A stretch of DNA of 21,840 nt from Tannockella sp964372125 (GTDB taxonomy: Bacteria; Bacillota_I; Bacilli_A; Erysipelotrichales; Coprobacillaceae): assembly GCA_964372125.1 (NCBI GenBank), contig CAYJPL010000034.1:1-21840 (forward strand), read 5' to 3'. Positions 15,679-21,840 of the stretch are shown here, in pieces. Numbering within the stretch: the first letter of the stretch is position 1; each line of letters begins with the position of its first letter. The notes beneath the pieces were generated by a model that was not told the DNA's origin, ran no database searches, and saw only the letters and a list, made by a program, of their open reading frames with translations. Position numbers and translations under genes: made by a program.

Positions 15679-16653
15679 TTATTTTTTTATTTTCAAAATA
15701 AGCATACGATATAGTTCACTGGTGTACATAAATTTAAAAAAAATTTTTAATTTACAAATTATATACATTTTTTTATACTGCGAATAATGTACACTTTTCT
15801 TTATATCTATATTGGCTATTGCATTTGAAAAATAATAAACTATTAACTTTCTCATTTTATAATTCCTAAACTTTATCTGTTTTTCCATTTGATAGCAATA
15901 GTGCTTAAATTCAACTGCTGTCACATATTTATCGTATTCTTTTTGTGAATTTGAAATTGTATAAAATTTCTTAATATCTTGGAAACTTGCTACAATATCA
16001 AATATTTTCAAAGAAGCAGTTTGGCTCATTCCATTTTCAACTTGTCTCCAAGAATATATTAGATTATCAATAAAAACAATATTTTTACACTTTAGTAGGT
16101 ATTTCATATAGAAGTTTAAATCCTGTCCTATTCTAACATTTCCGAAATATATTCCATTATCGATAATAATACAACGTTTATATAACTTATTTGAAGGGTT
16201 TGGTGATATATAGCTGTATAATAATGGATTATCAATCATTAGATTATACACAGAGTGCTTTTCTTTACGTATTAGCTTCTCATTTTCTTCAACCAAACAA
16301 AAGTCCCCTATGACTAAATCAATATTAATTTCATTATAAGTATGTACCATTTTTTCTATGGCATCACTAAAAATGTAATCATCAGAATCAAGAAAAAACA
16401 AGTATTCTCCCCTAGATAATTCAATACCTTTATTCCTTGCTACCGAGGCATTCATATTATACTGCTTTACTATAGTAAAGTTATCCCGTGTACGATATTG
16501 ATTGATTATATTCCATGAATTATCAGTTGAGCCATCATCAATAATAATCACTTCAATATTTTCATACGTTTGCTGCAGTATTGAATCCAAACAGCGGACA
16601 ATATATTTTTCATTATTGTAATTGGGGATAATTATACTAACTAACTTATTCAT
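15679..16653 (-). CDS. Glycosyltransferase family 2
   Basis: With the preferred start the protein has 324 residues. The GT-A motifs are MNKLVSIIIPNYNNEKYI at the N-terminus, IDDGSTDNSW (38-47), MNASVARNKGIELSRGEY (67-84) and FFLDSDDYIFSDA (86-98) with the DSDD metal site at 89-92. The C-terminus is rich in Lys, Tyr and Phe and probably membrane-associated. The ATG at 16653 has GGGGAGGAG upstream and overlaps the acyltransferase stop by 8 nt, so translation is coupled; a longer start at 16686 has no such site. It is related to the next GT2 protein in domain layout but differs in detail. Confidence 0.92.
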   Translation of the reverse strand: MNKLVSIIIPNYNNEKYIVRCLDSILQQTYENIEVIIIDDGSTDNSWNIINQYRTRDNFTIVKQYNMNASVARNKGIELSRGEYLFFLDSDDYIFSDAIEKMVHTYNEINIDLVIGDFCLVEENEKLIRKEKHSVYNLMIDNPLLYSYISPNPSNKLYKRCIIIDNGIYFGNVRIGQDLNFYMKYLLKCKNIVFIDNLIYSWRQVENGMSQTASLKIFDIVASFQDIKKFYTISNSQKEYDKYVTAVEFKHYCYQMEKQIKFRNYKMRKLIVYYFSNAIANIDIKKSVHYSQYKKMYIICKLKIFFKFMYTSELYRMLILKIKK

Positions 16654-17341
16654 TTTTTTCTCCTCCCCTTTCAACCAACTCATCAATTGTTAAGTATTTT
16701 TTTTGCATAACACGGATTACATCTTTAATTGAAGAATGCTTAAAATAATACTCCATATTTTCATCAGTCTTTTCAACAAAAAGAGAAGTATATATCCCTA
16801 AGTCTTCAAGCCTAATTGGTGAATTGTACTTTTCTTGTAGACGTTTCACCGTTATAAGTGCACTGTTTTCAAAGTCATCCTTGATTTTTTTATAATGTTC
16901 ATCCAGTGTATGAATTTTCACAGCAGGATTCCCAGCATAAACACTGTTAGAATCAACTTTTCCATTCACTACACTACCTGCCCCTATTATTACATTATCT
17001 CCTATGTTTGCACCCATTAATATTATACTGTTTATTCCAATAAATACGTTGTTCCCTATTTTAGTAATTCTTTGCTTAGCGGGTGCATCATGATACACTC
17101 TTGCAACCACACTGTAACTCCAATCGTGTGCAAGCAATACAACTCCCTCTGTTATACAACAATTATTCCCAATTACTAAAAATTCAGGTTTTTGTGTGTC
17201 AACTGTAGTTTGTTTTGGTTTTGTAAATATTGTGCCTTCCCCTATTTCTATTCCTTTTGACGTTAAATATTTAATAAACGCTTTTGAAGAATGTGTATTA
17301 GGGTATAAAATTTTATTTACTACTTTTTTTAATGTATTCAT
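16646..17341 (-). CDS. Hexapeptide-repeat (left-handed beta-helix) acyltransferase, probably sugar O-acetyltransferase
   Basis: A cytoplasmic protein of 231 residues. Hexapeptide repeats run from about 56 to 142 (VIGNNCCITEGVVLL, then KIGNNVFIGINSIILMGANIGDNVIIGAGSVV). H72 in LLAHDWS is the likely catalytic base of the CatB/LacA/NodL-type fold. GNPAVKI (137-143) is the usual end of the helix, followed by a 90-residue C-terminal extension. The family transfers acetyl, or another acyl group, from the CoA thioester to a sugar hydroxyl or amine. Placed between the polymerase and glycosyltransferases, it most likely O-acetylates the repeat unit. Acetylation of the 4-amino sugar is an alternative. 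The ribosome site is weak, which may lower expression. Confidence 0.85.
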   Translation of the reverse strand: MNTLKKVVNKILYPNTHSSKAFIKYLTSKGIEIGEGTIFTKPKQTTVDTQKPEFLVIGNNCCITEGVVLLAHDWSYSVVARVYHDAPAKQRITKIGNNVFIGINSIILMGANIGDNVIIGAGSVVNGKVDSNSVYAGNPAVKIHTLDEHYKKIKDDFENSALITVKRLQEKYNSPIRLEDLGIYTSLFVEKTDENMEYYFKHSSIKDVIRVMQKKYLTIDELVERGGEKNE

Positions 17342-17386
17342 TTCATGATTATTAAAATTCTCACTTGAATTTACCTTTCTTTACAT

Positions 17387-18604
17387 TTAACTACTCCATG
17401 TCTTGTTTTTTTCAACAAATTCATATATAAAATAAAACGGAATCATTAGAAATATAATTTGACAAATAAAATAATTTTCCACATTATCTGTGAAGTATAG
17501 AATAAATAAATATAAACTAGCCAAGAAATAAGAGTTTGTAACTTTAAACGAAAATTTACTTTTTAATCTGTGTGGTAAATATAATAAATAGTACGTTATC
17601 CAAAGCGAAAACATTATGAACCCATTTTCTGCATACATTTTTACTATATCACTATGTACTCCTGCAACATTTAAGTATGCATGCTCTTCAACAAGTATAT
17701 GACTGACAACATTTCTACCTAATCCTAAAAAACTAATTGAAAAATCCGTCAATGACATAATGACATCGTAATAATATATTCTTCCCATTGTATCAATTCC
17801 AGTCAAGTTAGTAAGAAACTCCATTTTTTCAAAACTAGAAACAATAAACAGAAATAAAAAAGAAAAAAATATAATTGCCACTCCTGTAATTACTTCGAAT
17901 CTATATTTATATTTATCTGGCAGACGTTTCATTATAAACCAATAGCCAACTATTACTAGTAGAGCAACGACAGCAATTCTTTTAAGACCAAACAAGAATG
18001 CCACGGCAAGACCAACTGATATAAAATAATCAATTTTTTTCATCTTTTGATTCTTCAAAAAATAGAAGATGAATACAAACCCAATAGCTAAAATTGTATC
18101 ATGTAATTCAAAATAATATACAAATGTCCCCATCTCTCCACCAAATAATAAAAATGATAAGTTATCTACTATTACCATTGGTCCTTTTACTAATACTGTG
18201 GAAATGATTGTAATCACCCATGACAATAGTAAAGAAATCATCAAGTATTTAGGAGTATCTAATTTGAACAAGTAAAATGAAATAATAGTAAATAAAACTG
18301 GTACATAAATACTACTATTTGTCGTAATCAAGTTAAAGTCAACCACTCCGGCTATCATTAGTAATATTGTATATATATGGATTATAACTACTGGCAAAAA
18401 AAAGTAGATGAACAAGTATTTACTCGTCTTTGAGATTTCCTTTGTACCTTTGTATTTTCTTAATAATGAATATACTCCATACAATATCCATAATCCTGCA
18501 ATTAGCAGGCTAAAATATCTAGAGACAATGTAGTCTCCTATTCGTGTTACAAACGCTAGTGTCATTGTTAGCACATAGAATTTGTTTATTTGAAACTTCC
18601 TCAT
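17387..18604 (-). CDS. wzy: Wzy-like polysaccharide polymerase
   Basis: A 405-residue integral membrane protein with about 10-12 hydrophobic segments. There is a large loop in the last third with GLGRNVVSHILVEEHAYLN followed by GVHSDIVKMYAENG, the pattern of O-antigen polymerase and ligase families (a Gly-rich loop, then H-S/N-D and E-x-G). It would join lipid-linked repeat units at the outer face of the membrane. Sequence conservation in this family is low, so the call rests on topology, this motif and context. An ATG at 18661 would add 19 basic residues, but it lies at the predicted transcript start and lacks a ribosome site, whereas AGGAG is seven bases before the ATG at 18604. The acyltransferase gene follows after 45 nt. 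Confidence 0.82.
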   Translation of the reverse strand: MRKFQINKFYVLTMTLAFVTRIGDYIVSRYFSLLIAGLWILYGVYSLLRKYKGTKEISKTSKYLFIYFFLPVVIIHIYTILLMIAGVVDFNLITTNSSIYVPVLFTIISFYLFKLDTPKYLMISLLLSWVITIISTVLVKGPMVIVDNLSFLLFGGEMGTFVYYFELHDTILAIGFVFIFYFLKNQKMKKIDYFISVGLAVAFLFGLKRIAVVALLVIVGYWFIMKRLPDKYKYRFEVITGVAIIFFSFLFLFIVSSFEKMEFLTNLTGIDTMGRIYYYDVIMSLTDFSISFLGLGRNVVSHILVEEHAYLNVAGVHSDIVKMYAENGFIMFSLWITYYLLYLPHRLKSKFSFKVTNSYFLASLYLFILYFTDNVENYFICQIIFLMIPFYFIYEFVEKNKTWSS

Positions 18605-18668
18605 CCTTTTTCTCCTATATTCAAAATATATATATTGTATATATTTTAGATTTTTAAGCATGTAGTTT

Positions 18669-18697
18669 ATTATAAAACCTCTTTAAAACTAATACAA
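18669..18697 (-). promoter_or_regulatory. Internal sigma-A-type promoter upstream of the polymerase gene
   Basis: On the minus strand TTGTAT (18692-18697) and TATAAT (18669-18674) are separated by exactly 17 bases. The transcript would start near 18662, about 58 nt before the preferred polymerase start. AT-rich DNA makes chance matches common, but the spacing and perfect -10 in a 186-nt gap support it. It would allow the polymerase and downstream genes to be transcribed apart from the priming transferase and ugd. Confidence 0.55.
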
Positions 18698-18756
18698 AAA
18701 TAGCATATCTTTTAGTGTATATGAATATGCACTTAGAAAAACATATTTGCATAATC

Positions 18757-18787
18757 ATGATTCTAATAGTTAATCTATTAAAATCAT
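18757..18787 (-). other. 13-bp stem-loop in the ugd-polymerase gap
   Basis: In the minus-strand RNA a 13-base arm (18775-18787) pairs with 18757-18769 through one G-U and twelve Watson-Crick pairs, closing a five-base loop. It starts about 60 nt after the ugd stop. The nearest T-run is about 15 nt further on, so it is a weak terminator candidate. It may stabilise the ugd transcript end or act as an attenuator; this is not settled by the sequence. Confidence 0.45.
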
Positions 18788-18847
18788 ATCAGCTCAGTCG
18801 ACTTATCTACCAATTTCAGTTATAAAAATACGGCTTATTCACAACTG

Positions 18848-20014
18848 TTAATCCCTTCTATAAATATCTCTCGTATATACTTTGCTAATAATGTCATCCA
18901 ATTCATTTGTATTTCTATTTAAAAGAATAACATCAGACACACCTTTAAATTCTTCTAAAGACTTGATTACCTTACTATCGTAAAAATACTCTTCTTTCAG
19001 TGTTGGTTCATAAATAACTACCTCAATCCCCATTTCAACAAGTCTTTTCATTACTCCCTGAATTGATGACGCTCTAAAGTTATCAGACCCTGTCTTCATC
19101 GTTAGACGATAAATTCCTACTACCTTGGGATTTCGCTCGTGTATCATTTTTGCAATGTGATCTTTTCGTGTTCGGTTTGCGTCTACTATTGCTTCAATTA
19201 AATTTTGCGGAACCTGGTCATAGTTAGCCAATAATTGCTTAGTATCCTTTGGTAAACAATACCCCCCATATCCAAATGATGGGTTGTTGTAGTGGTCTCC
19301 AATTCGGGGATCCAATGATACCCCATCAATAATTTGTTTTGTATCTAAACCCCTAATCTCTGCATAAGTATCCAATTCGTTAAAAAAAGATACACGCAAT
19401 GCTAGATATGTATTAGCAAATAGTTTTATTGCCTCTGCTTCCGTATTTTCTGTATATAAAACTGATATATCTTCCTTCATTGCACCTTCCACAAGTAAGT
19501 CTGCAAATAGCTTTGCACGAGCACTTTTTTCGCCAATAATAATTCTTGATGGGTATAGATTATCAAACAAAGCATTTCCCTCTCTTAAAAACTCTGGTGA
19601 AAAAAAGATATTGTCAATATGATACTTTTGTTTCATTTCACTTACAAATCCAACAGGAACTGTTGATTTAACAACCATTGTTGTATCTAAATTCATTTCT
19701 TTTACAGTTCGAATTATTTTCTCCACACTACTCGTATCAAAGTAATTTTTAGTAGGATCATAATTTGTCGGGGTACTTATGATGATGTATTTTGCATTTT
19801 CAAACGCAATTTTTTCATCTACTGTTGCAAATAAGTTTAATTGCTTTTCACGAAAATATCGCTCTATTTCCTCATCTTGAATTGGTGTGATACGCTTGTT
19901 TATCATGTCTACTTTTTCTTGGACAATATCCAATGCGATAACTTCGTTATTTTGTGATAATAAGGTTGCTAATGAAAGGCCTACATATCCAGTTCCAGCT
20001 ACTGCTATCTTCAT
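18848..20014 (-). CDS. ugd: UDP-glucose 6-dehydrogenase (HasB-like)
   Basis: Oxidises UDP-glucose twice with NAD to UDP-glucuronic acid. Protein of 388 residues, the length of the streptococcal HasB branch. The NAD fold starts MKIAVAGTGYVGLSLA (G7, G9, G12). STPTNYD (80-86), FFSPEFLREGNALFDNLYPSR (137-157), KLFANTYLALRVSFFNELDTYAE (197-219) and FGYGGYCLPKDTKQLLANY (247-265), with the catalytic Cys at 253, are all intact. The ribosome site is GAGGAAAG. It follows the priming transferase by 24 nt. Its presence predicts a uronic acid, glucuronic or a derivative such as galacturonic acid, in the glycan, which would make it acidic. A UDP-ManNAc dehydrogenase is unlikely given the close match to the HasB pattern. 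Confidence 0.96.
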   Translation of the reverse strand: MKIAVAGTGYVGLSLATLLSQNNEVIALDIVQEKVDMINKRITPIQDEEIERYFREKQLNLFATVDEKIAFENAKYIIISTPTNYDPTKNYFDTSSVEKIIRTVKEMNLDTTMVVKSTVPVGFVSEMKQKYHIDNIFFSPEFLREGNALFDNLYPSRIIIGEKSARAKLFADLLVEGAMKEDISVLYTENTEAEAIKLFANTYLALRVSFFNELDTYAEIRGLDTKQIIDGVSLDPRIGDHYNNPSFGYGGYCLPKDTKQLLANYDQVPQNLIEAIVDANRTRKDHIAKMIHERNPKVVGIYRLTMKTGSDNFRASSIQGVMKRLVEMGIEVVIYEPTLKEEYFYDSKVIKSLEEFKGVSDVILLNRNTNELDDIISKVYTRDIYRRD

Positions 20015-20038
20015 ATACTTTCCTCTTTTTCTACTTAT

Positions 20039-21409
20039 TTATAGTGCTCCTTTTCCATATAGCACACTTTTAATCGTTTTATATATAATGATAAAGTCCA
20101 ATGAAATTGACCAATTTTTATAATAGAAATCATCCAGCTTACAGCGGTCTTCAAATCCGACATCACTTCTTCCATTTGCTTGCCACATTCCTGTAATCCC
20201 AGGTTTACATGAGATAATTGATTTATAATACACATCCATATCATCTTTTTCTCTAAATAAGTATGGCCTAGGACCAACCAGAGACATTTCACCTTTGATA
20301 ACATTTATGAACTGAGGAAATTCATCAAGTGAAGTACTTCTAAGCTTGTTTCCTATTTTTGTTATTCTTGGATCATTTCTTAATTTTTTGTTTTGCAAAT
20401 ATTCTCTTTTTATATCAGGATCTTTTTCCATTAATTCCTCTAGTACGGTTTCTGCATTAGGAATCATAGTTCTAAATTTATAAATTTTAATCATTTTTCC
20501 ATTTTTACCAATTCTTTCTTGCTTAAAGATAATTGGACTTTTATCACCCTCCTTCACATATTTGTATTTTATACACAATGCTATCGGGCCCACTAAAAGA
20601 CATCCTACAATACCTGCAGAGACATCAACAATTCGTTTGAAAGCACGATCCAATATATTCATGACATCCCTCGATGTAGATACAAGTACTAATCCATCAA
20701 AGTCTTGTATTATCGATGAGAATGTAATAAGTCCAATCCCCTCTACTAAATGTTTAATGTGCTGAACTTTACCATTAAGGTCTTTCATAACATAGGCAAC
20801 ATCATCTCGGTTCGCTTCAGGTAAAATTACTACAATTTGATTTATTTTATTTTCTCTAATTACCTCATCTAGCTGACTATACTGATATACCGGAATCGTT
20901 CCGTGTCTACCTAGGTTTATATCAATTAACTCTTTTAAATCACATTTTTTTTCTATAGTAAACATCGCTACTACATCTGTTAGCGCAAATCGATTATTCT
21001 TCGTTATATCCACATATCGTTTTGCGTCATTTCCAATCCCAATAACAAGTGTTTTTCTTGCAAAAATATTTCTGTACTTGATTCGCAAAAATCTGCTTGT
21101 TGATATCGATGATACAAACATAATAATTGAAATTAATAAATATGTCATGAGGGTTAACCATAGCGTTTCTTCTACAACAATAAGCGTTATTGTAATGATA
21201 AATAATAATAATGCTTTTGCCACATTACGCATCTCATCCCATATCAAACTAGAGCGCACTTTAAAATGCTTATATGTAGCCATAAACAGTAAGTACAAAC
21301 AAAGCGTTCTTATATGTAATTCTGGCGGAATATCGAACAATACTCCCATAAACAAATAAATAGCTGACTCTACCACCATTAAAATAGTAGGCAATAATAA
21401 GTTATTCAA
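20039..21409 (-). CDS. Undecaprenyl-phosphate sugar phosphotransferase (CpsE/WbaP-type priming enzyme)
   Basis: Starts repeat-unit synthesis by moving hexose-1-phosphate (glucose or galactose) from its UDP-sugar to undecaprenyl phosphate. Protein of 456 residues: four N-terminal hydrophobic segments (about 4-100), a central nucleotide-fold domain (118-230) and the C-terminal bacterial sugar transferase domain (255-456). The latter has a membrane hairpin, KFRTM (311-315), LRSTSLDEFPQFINVIKGEMSLVGPRP (356-382) with the D362-E363 pair, and GITGMWQANGRSDVGFEDR (404-422). The start is TTG: GAGGG lies seven bases upstream, and the first ATG would remove ten residues. It is the first gene after the main promoter and leader. 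Which hexose is used cannot be decided from motifs alone. Confidence 0.92.
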   Translation of the reverse strand: MNNLLLPTILMVVESAIYLFMGVLFDIPPELHIRTLCLYLLFMATYKHFKVRSSLIWDEMRNVAKALLLFIITITLIVVEETLWLTLMTYLLISIIMFVSSISTSRFLRIKYRNIFARKTLVIGIGNDAKRYVDITKNNRFALTDVVAMFTIEKKCDLKELIDINLGRHGTIPVYQYSQLDEVIRENKINQIVVILPEANRDDVAYVMKDLNGKVQHIKHLVEGIGLITFSSIIQDFDGLVLVSTSRDVMNILDRAFKRIVDVSAGIVGCLLVGPIALCIKYKYVKEGDKSPIIFKQERIGKNGKMIKIYKFRTMIPNAETVLEELMEKDPDIKREYLQNKKLRNDPRITKIGNKLRSTSLDEFPQFINVIKGEMSLVGPRPYLFREKDDMDVYYKSIISCKPGITGMWQANGRSDVGFEDRCKLDDFYYKNWSISLDFIIIYKTIKSVLYGKGAL

Positions 21410-21449
21410 ATTTTATCCCTCTTTATTTTCTTTAATACTAACTTTCTGG

Positions 21450-21548
21450 TTCAAAGGTAATATATAATCAGAATTTATTATATTTCTGACCTTCGGACTT
21501 CACTTTGAAACAGTTGATTATAGACTCTTGTTATTTACTACCTTTGAA
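21450..21548 (-). promoter_or_regulatory. Structured leader RNA in front of the operon
   Basis: The leader between the predicted transcript start (about 21602) and the TTG start (21409) holds a long-range stem. Minus-strand TTCAAAGGTAGTA (from 21536-21548) pairs with TATTACCTTTGAA (from 21450-21462), 13 bp with one G-U, enclosing 73 nt. Inside is a 6-bp hairpin (21468-21489, TCAGAA/TTCTGA). I recognise no known riboswitch, T-box or JUMPstart-like ops element. The pairing is seen; regulatory action is inference. In the remaining gene-free sequence here I see nothing else. Confidence 0.45.
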
Positions 21549-21608
21549 AACTAGTCTATGTGTTCTTTGATTTTTTTAAGTCATTACTTAAGTACTAAAT
21601 CAATCATC

Positions 21609-21637
21609 AGTATACCATATTTTCAAGCATTCATCAA
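21609..21637 (-). promoter_or_regulatory. Main operon promoter (sigma-A type, extended -10)
   Basis: On the minus strand TTGATG (21632-21637), a 17-base spacer and TATACT (21609-21614), preceded by TGG, which gives an extended -10. It lies downstream of the terminator of the previous gene and about 200 nt upstream of the priming transferase, as expected for the promoter of the whole locus. The transcript start would be near 21602. Confidence 0.75.
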
Positions 21638-21697
21638 TGCGGTGAGTCTAATTATCATTATAATTCCACTCTCATTATTATAACTTCTATATATTGT

Positions 21698-21731
21698 AAA
21701 AAGCCCATACATTTTCAGTATGGACCTTTTT
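21698..21731 (-). terminator. Intrinsic terminator of the upstream gene
   Basis: On the minus strand AAAAAGGTCCATAC and GTATGGGCTTTTT form a stem with a seven-base loop and one bulged G, ending in CTTTTT. It lies nine bases after the stop codon of the partial gene at the right edge, so transcription of that gene is separated from the polysaccharide operon. Confidence 0.8.
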
Positions 21732-21739
21732 ATGCTTTT

Positions 21740-21840
21740 CTATTCTCCCATTACTTCATTAATCATAGAAATCGCATTATCAACAGATTCTTGATTTGGA
21801 TACATTACATATACTTCATGTGCACTATATGATGGAACCC
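21740..21840 (-). CDS. 3' end of an upstream gene, identity uncertain
   Basis: Only the last 32 codons lie in the window, ending VDNAISMINEVMGE and a TAG at 21740-21742; the visible part begins VPSYSAHEVYVMYPNQES. The frame is open to the window edge and is followed directly by a terminator, which supports a real gene end. Polysaccharide loci of related bacteria often begin with an LCP (LytR-CpsA-Psr) protein, and a soluble C-terminus like this would not contradict that, but 32 residues do not allow identification. Confidence 0.6.
   Translation of the reverse strand, partial: VPSYSAHEVYVMYPNQESVDNAISMINEVMGE

Noticed and set aside
20035..20304. Second minus-strand open frame of 89 codons
   Set aside because: It is an alternative frame inside the priming transferase gene, whose own frame carries the conserved catalytic motifs there.
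21410..21602. T-box or known riboswitch in the operon leader
   Set aside because: I find neither a T-box consensus nor a terminator-antiterminator pair with a T-run before the start codon.
1..21840. Insertion sequences, CRISPR repeats, tRNA or rRNA genes
   Set aside because: No transposase motif, regularly spaced repeats, cloverleaf or rRNA stretch was seen on either strand by eye.

Overview
The window is one polysaccharide (capsule or exopolysaccharide) biosynthesis locus from a low-GC Gram-positive bacterium. The Bacillota assignment rests on AT-rich DNA, strong AGGAGG-type ribosome sites, a HasB-like UDP-glucose dehydrogenase, a CpsE/WbaP-type priming transferase and an Alg13/Alg14-type split glycosyltransferase. 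Lactobacillales is the best guess, but no ribosomal or housekeeping marker is present to prove it. Every supported gene lies on the minus strand, so the locus reads from right to left. I see no tRNA, rRNA, insertion sequence or CRISPR array.

Right edge (21410-21840): the last 32 codons of an upstream gene, its terminator, a strong sigma-A-type promoter and a leader of about 190 nt with a long-range stem.

Assembly block (11389-21409), in transcription order: priming sugar-phosphate transferase, UDP-glucose 6-dehydrogenase, a 186-nt gap with a second promoter and a hairpin, Wzy-like polymerase, hexapeptide acyltransferase, two GT2 glycosyltransferases, one GT4 glycosyltransferase, a PssD/PssE pair and a third GT2. 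The Wzx flippase follows (9954-11396).

Sugar-modification block (4203-9946): an ATP-grasp ligase, a 12-or-so-segment SLC13/DASS anion transporter, a DegT/VioA-like sugar aminotransferase, RmlA and RmlB. There is no RmlC or RmlD, so the dTDP-4-keto-6-deoxyglucose made here probably goes to a 4-amino-4,6-dideoxyhexose rather than to rhamnose. The ligase and transporter beside the aminotransferase suggest that an imported carboxylate, or an amino acid, is joined to that amino group. This is the most novel proposal in the window and is inference.

Distal block (61-3999): after a stem-loop terminator and an extended -10 promoter come a polysaccharide pyruvyl transferase, a second Wzx-type flippase and an FrhB/FdhB-type iron-sulfur protein. 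It ends in a perfect stem-loop terminator. This looks like a separable module with its own transcription.

Together the genes would prime undecaprenyl phosphate with a hexose phosphate, extend it with about five glycosyltransferase activities (including glucuronic acid from Ugd and a dTDP-aminosugar), decorate it (O-acetyl, N-acyl, possibly pyruvyl), flip it and polymerise it.
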